The notes below the pieces were generated by a model, which saw only the letters and a program-made list of their open reading frames with translations, was not told the DNA's origin and did not search any database. Shown in pieces: positions 1-8,353 of a stretch of DNA of 60,854 nucleotides. Location of the stretch: the NCBI GenBank assembly GCA_016787285.1, contig JAEUUV010000258.1:1-60854 (forward strand), written 5' to 3'. The first letter of the stretch is position 1. Each line of letters starts with the position of its first letter. This stretch comes from Saprospiraceae bacterium (GTDB lineage: Bacteria > Bacteroidota > Bacteroidia > Chitinophagales > Saprospiraceae). The translations under genes and the position numbers were made by a program.

Positions 1-14
1 AAAAATCGCAAACC

Positions 15-839
15 ATGTTCAATCCAATTGATGCAATCTCCGGCTACCACCCCGCAATGCAGGCATTTTTTGCCACTTTGTTCACCTGGGGCGTCACGGC
101 AGCCGGTGCTGCGCTCGTGTTTTTTTTCAAAACCGTCAGCCAGAAAGTGCTTGATGCCATGATGGGTTTTGCCGCAGGTGTGATGATTGCGGCCAGTTTC
201 TGGTCGCTGCTGGCGCCGGCGATCGAGATGAGCGAGGAGGTGAGCGATTTGCCCCGCTGGGCGCCGGCGCTGATCGGATTTCTGGCGGGCGGCATTTTCC
301 TTTCCCTGGTGGACAAGGTGTTGCCACACCTGCATCCCAGCCTGGCCATCGAACAAGCCGAGGGCATTTCGACCCGTTGGCGGCGCAGCGTGTTGCTGGT
401 ATTGGCCATTACGCTGCACAACATTCCGGAGGGACTGGCGGTAGGCGTCGCATTTGGAGCCGTGGCGTACGGATTACCCAGCGCTACCATCGGCGCAGCG
501 GTGGCGCTGGCCATCGGCATCGGGTTGCAAAATTTCCCGGAGGGCACCGCCGTGTCGGTGCCGCTGCGCCGGGAGGGTATGTCGCGCGGGAAAGCGTTCT
601 GGTATGGCCAGCTGTCGGGAGCGGTGGAGCCTGTTTTCGGGGTGCTGGGCGCTCTGGCCGTGATGTCCGCACAGGCATTTTTGCCCTATGCGCTCGCTTT
701 TGCGGCAGGCGCCATGCTGTTTGTGGTGGTGGAGGAACTGATTCCGGAGTCACAGCGGGCCGGCAATACCGATCTGGCCACGATGGCTACACTGCTGGGT
801 TTCAGTGTGATGATGGTGCTGGATGTGGCGCTGGGATGA
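15..839 (+). CDS. ZIP family divalent metal transporter
   Basis: A 274-residue integral membrane protein of the ZIP (ZupT-like) family, expected to carry zinc or other divalent cations into the cytoplasm across the inner membrane. About eight hydrophobic segments are visible. The two family signatures are present: HNIPEG near residue 136 in TM4 and QNFPEG near residue 173 in TM5; they supply the His, Asn and Glu side chains of the binuclear metal site. A further VVEELIPES stretch near residue 240 is also typical. The central cytoplasmic loop is short and lacks the long His-rich run of some ZIPs. It begins 14 bases from the window edge, so its promoter cannot be seen. It converges on the lipoprotein gene downstream, separated only by a 9-bp tandem repeat. 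Family assignment is firm; metal specificity is not determined. Confidence 0.93.
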   Translation: MFNPIDAISGYHPAMQAFFATLFTWGVTAAGAALVFFFKTVSQKVLDAMMGFAAGVMIAASFWSLLAPAIEMSEEVSDLPRWAPALIGFLAGGIFLSLVDKVLPHLHPSLAIEQAEGISTRWRRSVLLVLAITLHNIPEGLAVGVAFGAVAYGLPSATIGAAVALAIGIGLQNFPEGTAVSVPLRREGMSRGKAFWYGQLSGAVEPVFGVLGALAVMSAQAFLPYALAFAAGAMLFVVVEELIPESQRAGNTDLATMATLLGFSVMMVLDVALG

Positions 840-850
840 GGTTGATTGGT

Positions 851-901
851 TCGATTGATTCGATTGATTCGATTGATTCGATTGATTCGATTGATTCGAT
901 T
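851..901. repeat. 9-bp tandem repeat (TCGATTGAT), about 5.6 copies
   Basis: Five full copies of TCGATTGAT plus a partial unit fill the space between the stop of the ZIP transporter gene and the stop codon of the convergent lipoprotein gene (900-902). The same unit forms the spacer between dapF and the NAPRTase-like gene at 30580-30602. Confidence 0.95.
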
Positions 902-1736
902 AAAATTGAGCGATGGCTATGCGTACCTCATTAGCATGAGGGCTTTTTGGAAAACGCCGCAGGTACTCGATGCCAAGCCGTTTTATTTTCGAAATATCCC
1001 GGTCGCTGCGATCCATCTCGGTAGCCAAAATCTGAAACTCCAGTTCGTCGCGCAGATCGGTGTCGGGGTATCGGGTCAGAATCTGTCGAAACTGACGTTC
1101 CATGTCGTGCAATGCCCCGTCGTCATATCCTCCTTCGCCGCAATAGTAATGGGACCAGTACAAGTACCCGGCGTTATCGGCCAGGCGGCTTTGGGGATAA
1201 TTTTCAGTAAATGCGTTCAGCGCTGCTAGTGCTATGGAATAATCGCAGCAACTCTCGTTTATGAAACATGACGTTTGACACACCGTAATCAGAGATGCCG
1301 CCTGGAAAAAAGCCAGGGAATCAGGCGGCAGATTTAATTTTGTCAAACTATCGGTTCGCGACACATGGGTGCGCACGCTGTCGAGCAGGTTGTGGTAGCC
1401 ACTCCAGTCGTCCTGTGGCATTGGAATTCCAGCGCCGTACAGGCTGTCCAAAGCCAGCACCCCGGCGAAATTCTGTTGCCGGAGCCTTTTGCAAACAAGT
1501 GACCGGAGGCAGGCCTGCCGCTCAGAAAGCGGCAACGCGGCATCGCCGAGGCAGGAATCAGAGGCCCGAGTGGGAGTCGTTTGTCGGGCAGCCGTGGTAT
1601 CTGAGACCATATTTTCCGGCTGGACGGTTGCCTCTTGCCGCGATTGGCAGGCGGACGTCCAGCCAAGGGCTACGAACACAAAAAGAAGGTGGAAAAGTAA
1701 CGAAACCCGGCCGGCAAGGAGGTTGATCCGATTCAT
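900..1736 (-). CDS. Putative lipoprotein with TPR/BamD-like repeats
   Basis: A 278-residue protein of unknown function. The N-terminus has a basic and hydrophobic signal with a lipobox-like TSAC ending at Cys30, so it is probably a lipoprotein. The C-terminal half contains phrases such as FTENYPQSRLADNAGYLYW and EYLRRFPKSPHANEVRIAI, which resemble the helical repeats of BamD/YfiO-type TPR proteins ('processing of a sequence of segments by ordered repeats'). Several Cys residues (SCFINESCCDY) in the middle could form disulfides. The stop codon abuts a 9-bp tandem repeat. A large inverted repeat lies about 100 bp upstream of its start. No pathway can be assigned from sequence; the repeat assignment is by pattern only. 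Confidence 0.75.
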   Translation of the reverse strand: MNRINLLAGRVSLLFHLLFVFVALGWTSACQSRQEATVQPENMVSDTTAARQTTPTRASDSCLGDAALPLSERQACLRSLVCKRLRQQNFAGVLALDSLYGAGIPMPQDDWSGYHNLLDSVRTHVSRTDSLTKLNLPPDSLAFFQAASLITVCQTSCFINESCCDYSIALAALNAFTENYPQSRLADNAGYLYWSHYYCGEGGYDDGALHDMERQFRQILTRYPDTDLRDELEFQILATEMDRSDRDISKIKRLGIEYLRRFPKSPHANEVRIAIAQF

Positions 1737-1835
1737 TTCTGTCGCTGTTTTTTTTAGGCAAAAACCTGAACAGGCGGGGTTTTATTGCACACTAACCAAC
1801 CGAAAGGTGCGACGCACCCGAGTCGAACTTTCTCC

Positions 1836-1928
1836 TTTGTCATTTTACAGAAATCCGTCCACTCTACGGGAGGTGCTGCACCTGCTACTCACTCCCGTAA
1901 CGTGGACGGATTTCTGCGAAATGACAAA
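1836..1928. repeat. Large inverted repeat (27-bp arms) upstream of lipoprotein gene
   Basis: Arms 1836-1862 and 1902-1928 are reverse complements with two mismatches, and pairing continues inward through ACGGGAG/CTCCCGT. The outward-reading arm (GACGGATTT...AAATGACAAA) is related to a segment at 48768-48804 just upstream of paaY, so this is a dispersed element rather than a simple terminator. Confidence 0.85.
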
Positions 1929-1934
1929 AACGCG

Positions 1935-1983
1935 ACTCATCACTCATCACTCATCACTCATCGCTCATCGCTCATCGCTCATC
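1935..1983. repeat. 7-bp tandem repeat (ACTCATC), seven copies
   Basis: Seven consecutive heptamers (four ACTCATC then three GCTCATC) lie one base beyond the TAG stop codon of the serpin gene, which is on the minus strand and ends at 1985. Confidence 0.95.
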
Positions 1984-1984
1984 A

Positions 1985-3205
1985 CTACAACGCCGGATCG
2001 GCCACAAAACCCGTGAACAGCATCGTATTCGTGGGAATATGCCGCAGCACAAGCACGAAGGGGCGATCGAACCGGAAGGTGGGCGGCAAGGAGGTAATGC
2101 CGAAACCGATGGACGTTACTGCCGCGCCTTCAGCGCCTTTTTCATCTACTTCCAGCACCGCTTTGTGTTTGATCTGATTGATAAAAATATTCTGTGCGGC
2201 CGTGCCCATGGCGGTAAAATCGGCGTCGCGGTCGGAGAACGCCGCCAGCATGCCGAGGTTTTTCAGGCTATGGATGATGTCGTTGTCGTAGGCGAGTTTC
2301 AGTTTCGGGAAACGCACGTCGGCACGGCTGTACTGGGCATTGGTATACAGGTTTTTCCAGATGTCGGGCGTCAGGTTCAGGTGCCAGTCGGTAGCCGTGT
2401 TGGTCTGGGACGGCTGGATCAAACTGAAACTGAAGGTCGAGTCCTTGAACGGGATGTCTACGAGGTTGTGCTGGGCCGTTTGGGCAAACGTGAAATTGCG
2501 GTCGGCATTCACAAAATCCACCTGGATGACCGATCCGTCGGCTTTTGTGAACGGGGCATTGTCGGTGAGTTCGGTCGAAAACCCTGTGGCCCAATCGGCT
2601 TTGAAATGCAGGGCATTGATGAGGAAGGCGACGTCGTACACCGTGATGCGTTCGAGTATTTTTTCAATTTTCCCTTTGGTGCTGGTCTTCACCCAGCCGT
2701 TGATCTGGTCGAGCGAACCTTGTTCGTTGCTGAAATCCAGGATATCGGAGCCGCTGTCGTAGTAGGTGGACAGTGCGGAAAGAAAGGGCTGTTTGACGTT
2801 GATGCGGTTCTCGTCGTAGAAATAGCGGTTCGATACGGTCACCGAGGGGTGGCCGCTTTGTTTGGTGAGCAGCGTGGTCAGGTCGCGGTGCAGTGTGTTG
2901 AGGTCGGACACGGAGCAGTTGTCGCAGCCCATCACGCCGAGCATTTCGGCCAGCGTCGTGCCCTTGGCGCCGTTGGTGGCCATGGTGAGAGCGGTCTGGA
3001 TGCTGAAGGGCGAGATGAGCACGTTTTGGCCGGGTTTGGCGAGTTGTTCCTGTTTGAACAGGTCCCAGCCAAGTTCCTGATTCATGGAGGCGAGTTTTTC
3101 CACTTTGTCCACCGGAACAGGTTCCTGGGGTGGCGCGGTGTTTTCTTTTTTGCAGGCAGTAAAAAGCAGCAGGGCGAGCGGGATCGAAAGCAGTGATTTG
3201 TTCAT
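1985..3205 (-). CDS. Serpin family lipoprotein (serine protease inhibitor)
   Basis: A 406-residue serpin. The chosen start gives a signal peptide with lipobox LFTAC (Cys18), so the inhibitor should be anchored in the envelope. The serpin core is full length. The conserved asparagine-rich strand region (INALHFKADW) and the C-terminal signature FDRPFVLVLRH...LFTGFV are present. The reactive-centre-loop hinge reads EKGAEGAAVTS, with small residues at P12-P9 as in inhibitory serpins. By counting from P17 the scissile bond falls near Ile-Thr/Ser, so it would not target trypsin-like enzymes (inference). The ORF extends 26 codons further upstream, but those residues lack signal character. The gene stands alone, with a heptamer tandem repeat directly after its stop. 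Confidence 0.93.
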   Translation of the reverse strand: MNKSLLSIPLALLLFTACKKENTAPPQEPVPVDKVEKLASMNQELGWDLFKQEQLAKPGQNVLISPFSIQTALTMATNGAKGTTLAEMLGVMGCDNCSVSDLNTLHRDLTTLLTKQSGHPSVTVSNRYFYDENRINVKQPFLSALSTYYDSGSDILDFSNEQGSLDQINGWVKTSTKGKIEKILERITVYDVAFLINALHFKADWATGFSTELTDNAPFTKADGSVIQVDFVNADRNFTFAQTAQHNLVDIPFKDSTFSFSLIQPSQTNTATDWHLNLTPDIWKNLYTNAQYSRADVRFPKLKLAYDNDIIHSLKNLGMLAAFSDRDADFTAMGTAAQNIFINQIKHKAVLEVDEKGAEGAAVTSIGFGITSLPPTFRFDRPFVLVLRHIPTNTMLFTGFVADPAL

Positions 3206-3307
3206 AGCGTACTGTCGAATTTGGTGAGTTGATATGGGGTAGACGGGTAAAATAGTTGATAGGGTTGGCTGCAAATAATACAATCAGCGCCCAATGCTGA
3301 AATACGT

Positions 3308-3315
3308 TATTTTTG
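3308..3315 (+). promoter_or_regulatory. -7 box (TATTTTTG) of the DUF433/DUF5615 pair
   Basis: A match to the Bacteroidota -7 consensus TAnnTTTG, 33 bases before the ATG at 3349. No clear -33 TTG was found at the usual spacing. Confidence 0.5.
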
Positions 3316-3348
3316 GGGCGCTTTTTCAATAGTCAATCAAACTTAAGT

Positions 3349-3594
3349 ATGGAACGAAATCCGTTGCTGGATCGAATCTCCGTCAATCCGAACATTTGCT
3401 TTGGCAAGCCTTGCATCAAGGGAACACGAATTTGGGTGTCGCTGATACTGGATATGTTAGCAGCCGGGAATTCGGTTGAAGAAATATTGACCTCGTATCC
3501 TCACCTGAAAGAGGACGATATACGAGCGTGTATCGCTTATGGCGCCGCGATGAGCCGGGAAAATTTTGTAGAAATAGATTTCATGGCAGCATGA
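3349..3594 (+). CDS. DUF433 family antitoxin
   Basis: An 81-residue DUF433 protein, a small winged-helix-like antitoxin that typically represses its own promoter and neutralises a PIN-like partner. It carries the family hallmarks NPNICFGKPCIKGTR near the N-terminus and the helix-turn region VEEILTSYPHLKEDDIRACI. The start was placed at MERNP, downstream of a -7 box; an in-frame ATG 12 codons earlier would overlap that box. The stop overlaps the start of the toxin gene (ATGA), the standard arrangement for this module. Local base composition is AT-richer than the flanking genes, in keeping with transfer. Confidence 0.9.
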   Translation: MERNPLLDRISVNPNICFGKPCIKGTRIWVSLILDMLAAGNSVEEILTSYPHLKEDDIRACIAYGAAMSRENFVEIDFMAA

Positions 3595-3989
3595 TCCGCA
3601 AAATTAAATTGGACGAAAATTTCAGTCCCGCCTTGACCATGATTTTCCTGGCCGCCGGATTTGATGCGCACTCAGTTTTTTCAGAAGACTTGTCCGGTGC
3701 TTCCGACGACGTAGTTTTTGATACCATTTGCGCTGAAGAACGCATTCTGGTAACATTCGATACTGATTTCTGCAACATCATTCGGTATCCTCCCGAAGAA
3801 ACCGAGGGGATAATAGTAGTTCGACCAAACAGGCCGGTCAATCTTGAGATCATTCGAAGTTTTGCTGAACAAATACTCGAATTGCTGTTGACACGAGACC
3901 CCAAGGGATGCCTGTGGGTTTTAGAGCCTGGCAAGTTGAGAATCAGAAAGCCTGATGATTTGGGTTTTTTTGACAAAGGGCCTGCTTGA
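3591..3989 (+). CDS. DUF5615 family PIN-like toxin
   Basis: A 132-residue DUF5615 protein with the Mut7-C/PIN-like fold expected to act as a ribonuclease toxin. Acidic residues typical of the fold are visible: KLDEN at residues 6-10, the DLSGASDDVVFD region and TFDTDF. The family phrase ERILVTFDTDFCNI is intact. It is translationally coupled to the DUF433 antitoxin through a 4-base ATGA overlap. Downstream lies the convergent 3' end of the GT39-like gene. Family assignment is firm; RNase activity is inferred from the family. Confidence 0.9.
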   Translation: MIRKIKLDENFSPALTMIFLAAGFDAHSVFSEDLSGASDDVVFDTICAEERILVTFDTDFCNIIRYPPEETEGIIVVRPNRPVNLEIIRSFAEQILELLLTRDPKGCLWVLEPGKLRIRKPDDLGFFDKGPA

Positions 3990-4003
3990 AAACTTTTTTT
4001 GCA

Positions 4004-5689
4004 CTACTCCCGCTCATACACCGAAATCCGCGTTTGCCCCTTTTCCGTGTAACCGGCCAGCGCTTCCCGCCAGACGTACCGCGTCTTTTGCTTGGGCGTA
4101 ATATCCACAATGCCCGCCAGTTTGTACTGCATTTTGTACTGATTAAACCAGGCAAATACTTCTCCGCTGGAGTGCTCCTTGCGCAACCACGACAGTGGCG
4201 AGTTGACATATACCAGGAATTTAGGTTTGCTCTGTTCCACCTCCGCAATCATCTCTTTTTGCATCGCCTGACTGAACGCCTGGTTCTCCATCAGCGGGTA
4301 CATGTAGATGAATCCCGTGGCGGGCAGGCGCCGGCTGTAAAAACAGATTTGTGGCTCGGAGCCGATCACGGCAATTTTATCGGCTTCGGTTGTGTTGGCC
4401 TGCAGGAATTCGGCAATCTTGAGCGATTCCGGGAAAGGGTTGGCCGTGCCGAACATGCGGACGCACAAACGCTCGGGACTGTCTTTGAAAAAGTGTTCCC
4501 GAAACCTGCCTACCGCCGAAAAAAACATGTAGCCGAAAAAAGCATACGGCAATACCGCCAGAAAACCAAGTTTGTATTTGGTCAGCAACTCCTGAACAAA
4601 GTACAGCGCAATACCAACCAGCAGACCCAATGCCGGATACAACACGATGAAATAGTGCGACCGGAAATACAGCCCTGGCACCACGCACAAGGTGGAAAAA
4701 AGCGCGAGCAACAGGATTGTCACGGAATTTTTGCGGGCGGCCTCGGAAAAAAACACGGCTGCCAAACCCGCCGTCCCGACAATCCAGAACAGCACAACGC
4801 CGGTGCTGAAGATGGAAAAGTTCGCGTTCAGGGTTGTCCAGGCTTCGCCCCAGGATTTAATCGTGGCATATTGGCCGGCGTATTCCACCGTCCAGTGCCA
4901 AAAATTGGCGAAACTGCCCGTAAGCACCGATACAAGTATGAGAAACAGGTAGGGTAGGGTAGCGCCGGCGCCAAACGTAGCGAGTGCTGTCGCGCTGCGT
5001 TTCAGGTCGCGCGGGTGGCGTTTCCATTCGTGCAGCGCAAGCACCGTCAACCCGAAAAGCACGAGGAACATGGCGTGCTGTTTCATCACAAACGACAAGC
5101 CGAAACAAAGCCCGCTTGCTCCGAGTCGTTTCCAGGTGGGCTGTTCAAAATAATTCAGGAGCAACAGCAGGCCCCCCAGTGCCGCCACGGCATTGAAATG
5201 CGTGGCATGCGCGGCAACTCCCAGCGAATACGGCGCCAGCGTCAGCAGCGCAAACGAGGCTGCCCCCAGTACCCCAACCGTGTCGTTGACCAATTTTTTC
5301 CCTACGGCAAACAGCAGCACGATGCTCGCCAGATTTACCAGCAACAACCCCGCGTGAATACCCGTGGGGCTTTGTCCGAAAATCAGCATGATCAGGGCGT
5401 AGGCATAGTAGGTTCCGGGCAGTTTCATGTTGTAGGCCATTTCGTAGGGTGGGATGCCCTTCAAAATGAGTTGCCCCATCAGCGCGTACTCACCCTCGTC
5501 GCGTTCGAGTGGAAGTGACAGGAGCCGAAATCGCACAAAAAACACGAGCAGCAGAACAACCGCCAGCGTGCCGTACACGAGAATTTTTTGTAAAGGAAAC
5601 CCGGCTCCTGCAGGTGTTGCCGGAGTGGGCCTTGCAGCAGATTGCCGGGATTTGGGAGTCGGGGCCGGGCGTTTGTTGGAATGTTTCAT
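4004..5689 (-). CDS. GT39-like integral membrane glycosyltransferase
   Basis: A 561-residue polytopic membrane protein resembling the ArnT/PMT (GT39, GT-C fold) glycosyltransferases, which transfer sugars from polyprenyl-phosphate donors on the periplasmic side. After a short basic, proline-rich N-terminus and the first membrane segment there is LERDEGEYALMG, whose Asp-Glu sits where the catalytic acid of the first periplasmic loop is expected. About ten further hydrophobic segments follow, then a soluble C-terminal region from about residue 440 (IAVIGSEPQICFYS...). The start was taken at MKHSNKRP because the longer reading frame upstream has no membrane-protein character. It lies next to a GT4 gene on the same strand, suggesting a surface glycan or lipid-modification role. 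Confidence 0.85.
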   Translation of the reverse strand: MKHSNKRPAPTPKSRQSAARPTPATPAGAGFPLQKILVYGTLAVVLLLVFFVRFRLLSLPLERDEGEYALMGQLILKGIPPYEMAYNMKLPGTYYAYALIMLIFGQSPTGIHAGLLLVNLASIVLLFAVGKKLVNDTVGVLGAASFALLTLAPYSLGVAAHATHFNAVAALGGLLLLLNYFEQPTWKRLGASGLCFGLSFVMKQHAMFLVLFGLTVLALHEWKRHPRDLKRSATALATFGAGATLPYLFLILVSVLTGSFANFWHWTVEYAGQYATIKSWGEAWTTLNANFSIFSTGVVLFWIVGTAGLAAVFFSEAARKNSVTILLLALFSTLCVVPGLYFRSHYFIVLYPALGLLVGIALYFVQELLTKYKLGFLAVLPYAFFGYMFFSAVGRFREHFFKDSPERLCVRMFGTANPFPESLKIAEFLQANTTEADKIAVIGSEPQICFYSRRLPATGFIYMYPLMENQAFSQAMQKEMIAEVEQSKPKFLVYVNSPLSWLRKEHSSGEVFAWFNQYKMQYKLAGIVDITPKQKTRYVWREALAGYTEKGQTRISVYERE

Positions 5690-5771
5690 CGTTTTGTCCG
5701 GACAGGTTGGCTTTGTTTGAAAAAGAGCACAAGATTGGACAAAGTGCCGGACGTGTGCAAGAAAAAGTGTC

Positions 5772-6995
5772 TCAACGCCGGAACAGCGACGCCGGCGCCA
5801 ACAGGTTCCGGTACGCGCCAAGTAACCTGCGTGCAATTTCGAGATTGTCGAAGTTATCGGCACAAAATACCTGTGCGCGTTGGCCGATGCGCACCAGATC
5901 GGCGCCTTGTGCATAACACAAGTTTACGGCGCTGTAAAACGCCTCGGGCGATTCGGCCACCAGGGCTTCCTGCAGGTGCCGGGCGGCAATGCCTTCCATA
6001 CCGATCGGAGTGGAAAGCACGACTTTTCCCAACGCCATGGCTTCCAGGATTTTGGCCCGCATGCCACTCCCGGCCAGCAAAGGCACTACCAACACGGAAT
6101 GCCGGTTGATAAAATCCACTGCATCGGGCACCTCGCCATGCACGTGTACGCGGGGCAGGCGCAAGCGGCGCACCCAAGACGGGGTGTTCCGTCCGGCAAT
6201 GTGGAAGGTCAGTTCCGGAAACGCGGGCGCCAGCAGGGGTTTCCAGACTTTTTCGAGAAACCACTTCAGGCCTTCGACGTTGGGCATCCAGTCCAAAGAG
6301 CCGATAAAAGCCAGGCTGAGCGGGCGTTCGAAACTGGCCGAATCGGCCAGATAATCCCGGCAGTCGAGTCCGATGGGAGTCACTACGGCCGGTTTTTTCA
6401 ACCCGAGTGCCCGGAAGTGTTCTACATCGCGTTCGGTGATGCCCACCAGCAGGTCGCATCGGTTCAGGTTGTCCTGCTCGAATTTTTTCAGGCGGGGGGT
6501 AATGGTTTGCAGGTACCACTTTTTGAGCGGGTTGCTGTTGGCTGCCACACGCTCCCAGATTTCGTGTTCCACGTTGTGTGCCCGCAAGGCCACGATGGCC
6601 GACGAATGTTGCCGGATCAGCGGGATATAGGGCGCCAGGTACAGGGTTTCCAACTGCACCACATCGAACCAATCGTTGTGCAGGATTTCCGTCAATTTAT
6701 CGGCAAAATCCTGGTTTTCAAAACGCTCAACGTGGTATGACCGATCGGAAAACAGGTTGGACAATGCGGCCAGCGGGCGAATCCTGTTGTCCACATCCAC
6801 GGTGTGCACGGCATCGTAATGCCCCAGATCAGGAGGGAGTTTCCCCGCCTCGAACCGGTGTTTGCTGGTGTTCATGGCCAGCAGCGTCGTATTGCAACCC
6901 AGTTCCTGAAATGCACGCGCCATGAACGTCACGGCGATACTCTCGCCGTCCTTGAGCGGGAACGGAAACTTTTTACAAAGCTGTAGAATCTTCAT
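5772..6995 (-). CDS. GT4 family glycosyltransferase
   Basis: A 407-residue GT-B fold glycosyltransferase. The N-terminal acceptor domain begins KILQLCKKFPFPLKDGESIA, typical of GT4 enzymes annotated in polysaccharide clusters. The C-terminal donor domain has the nucleotide-sugar-binding pattern GSGMRAKILEAMALGKVVLSTPIGMEG, with the Glu of the E-x7-E region. It is cytoplasmic or peripheral at the membrane. The start is at MKILQ; the upstream extension is rich in Arg, Pro and Phe and lies in intergenic sequence. It precedes the GT39-like gene by about 80 bases on the same strand, so both may serve the same exopolysaccharide or glycoprotein pathway. Sugar specificity is unknown. Confidence 0.92.
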   Translation of the reverse strand: MKILQLCKKFPFPLKDGESIAVTFMARAFQELGCNTTLLAMNTSKHRFEAGKLPPDLGHYDAVHTVDVDNRIRPLAALSNLFSDRSYHVERFENQDFADKLTEILHNDWFDVVQLETLYLAPYIPLIRQHSSAIVALRAHNVEHEIWERVAANSNPLKKWYLQTITPRLKKFEQDNLNRCDLLVGITERDVEHFRALGLKKPAVVTPIGLDCRDYLADSASFERPLSLAFIGSLDWMPNVEGLKWFLEKVWKPLLAPAFPELTFHIAGRNTPSWVRRLRLPRVHVHGEVPDAVDFINRHSVLVVPLLAGSGMRAKILEAMALGKVVLSTPIGMEGIAARHLQEALVAESPEAFYSAVNLCYAQGADLVRIGQRAQVFCADNFDNLEIARRLLGAYRNLLAPASLFRR

Positions 6996-7110
6996 GACGG
7001 ATGATAGACGGGCCTGCCGCCGCATCGGGAAAATGCGTCGCGAAGGTACGCGGGATTGTACAGGAAGGAAAAAAGCCGGAAAAAAACTTGGGTTGTCTGT
7101 GGAATTCGCT

Positions 7111-7293
7111 TGCGGCAACAATGGCAACGCGGAGTACGCTGATTTTGCGGATAGCCGCGGATTTTACTGCCGAGCGCGGCAATAATGGCAACACAGATGA
7201 CGCGGAATTTTCGGATGGCCGCGGATTTTGAAAATCTGCGAAAATCCGTTTGATCGGCGTGCTCCGCGTTGCCATTATTGCCGCGCGCGGAAA
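7111..7293. repeat. Palindromic intergenic repeat of the CGCGGATTT type (copy A)
   Basis: The stretch between the GT4 start and the rpoD stop is built from GGCAACAATGGCAACGCGG, GCCGCGGATTTT and CGGCAATAATGGCAAC words and their reverse complements, so it can fold into a long hairpin. A second copy lies at 49438-49638. The remainder of the 6996-7294 gap has no gene that I can see. Confidence 0.88.
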
Positions 7294-7294
7294 A

Positions 7295-8164
7295 TTACCC
7301 GAGGTACGAGCGCAGCGAATTGCGGTTGTACGCCTTGCGCAGCCGGCGAATGGCGCGTTCCTTGATCTGCCGCACACGCTCGCGGGTGAGGCCGTACAAC
7401 TCGCCAATTTCCTCCAGGGTCAGCGGTTTGTAGCCGTTTAGTCCGTAGTACGACGCGATCACTTCCATCTCGCGGGGCGACAAAATGGACAGGCCTTGCG
7501 CCACTTCCTCGCGCAGCGACTCGGCCATGAGTTCGAGGTCGGGTTCCTGCGAATCTTCGGGCATGAACACGTCGAGCATGGTGGCTTCGCCCTCTTCGGA
7601 GTTGGACAGCGGTGCATCGAACGACACGTGCCGGATGCCGCTGCGGAGCATGGTTTGCACCTCGCGGGGCGTCATGTCGAGCAGTTCGGCCAGTTCCTCA
7701 TCGGTCGGTTCGCGCTCAAACTCCTGCACGAACGAAATGTACGCCTCGTTCACTTTGTTGTACGAACCCACCTTGTTCAGCGGCATACGCACGATGCGGC
7801 TGTTTTCCACGATAGCCTGCAGAATGCTCTGGCGAATCCACCACACCGCGTAGGAAATAAATTTGAAGCCTCGCGTTTCGTCGAAACGTTTGGCGGCTTT
7901 CATCAGGCCCACGTTGCCCTCGTTGATGAGGTCGGACAAACTAAGGCCCTGGTTTTGGTATTGTTTGGCCACCGACACCACGAAGCGCAGGTTGGAACGC
8001 GTCAGTTTGTCCAACGCTTCCTGATCACCGGTGCGGATGCGGCGGGCCAGTTCGGCTTCGTCTTCGGGGCCGAGCATGGGAATTCGGCCGATCTCGGTGA
8101 GATACTTGTCCAACGCGAGGCTTTCGCGGGTGGTAATTTTATGGGTGATTTTTAACTGGCGCAT
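7295..8164 (-). CDS. rpoD: Primary RNA polymerase sigma factor RpoD/SigA
   Basis: A 289-residue sigma-70 factor. It has region 1.2 ([19 protein letters not shown]), region 2 with the -10 recognition helix ([20 protein letters not shown] and [10 protein letters not shown]), region 3 ([13 protein letters not shown]) and region 4 with the -35 helix-turn-helix ([20 protein letters not shown]). The acidic N-terminal region 1.1 of proteobacterial RpoD is absent, and the total length matches the short housekeeping sigma of Bacteroidota. This factor recognises the TTG / TAnnTTTG promoters seen elsewhere in the window. The stop codon is only two bases from the palindromic repeat, which may act as its 3' end structure. 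Confidence 0.97.
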   Translation of the reverse strand: MRQLKITHKITTRESLALDKYLTEIGRIPMLGPEDEAELARRIRTGDQEALDKLTRSNLRFVVSVAKQYQNQGLSLSDLINEGNVGLMKAAKRFDETRGFKFISYAVWWIRQSILQAIVENSRIVRMPLNKVGSYNKVNEAYISFVQEFEREPTDEELAELLDMTPREVQTMLRSGIRHVSFDAPLSNSEEGEATMLDVFMPEDSQEPDLELMAESLREEVAQGLSILSPREMEVIASYYGLNGYKPLTLEEIGELYGLTRERVRQIKERAIRRLRKAYNRNSLRSYLG

Positions 8165-8353
8165 ATTGGACAGGAATTAAGTTGTTACTGTAAACGAATT
8201 TGACGCGAAAGGTTACCTCTTGGTGGCTAATTTTTTGTCAAACGTATTGACTTTTTCTGAAAAAGCCGGTATCAGCGCCGCGTTCGTGCAAGTGATACAA
8301 TTTTGTTGCCAAAATAGTTGCGATTATACACGCCCTGTTTCGTCCTTTGATCC
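8165..8353. other. Divergent intergenic region between rpoD and pbpC
   Basis: This AT-richer spacer must carry promoters for both divergent genes. No strict TAnnTTTG box was found facing rpoD. GTCCTTTG (8343-8350), two mismatches from consensus, lies just before the pbpC ATG. No RNA gene or repeat is evident. Confidence 0.4.

Noticed and set aside
846-1229. Plus-strand frame starting in the 9-bp repeat
   Set aside because: Its first residues are the repeat, and the remainder is antisense to the lipoprotein gene.
1935-1983. Possible CRISPR or direct-repeat array
   Set aside because: The units are only seven bases with no spacers; it is a simple tandem repeat. The same holds for the arrays at 851, 37588 and 52382.
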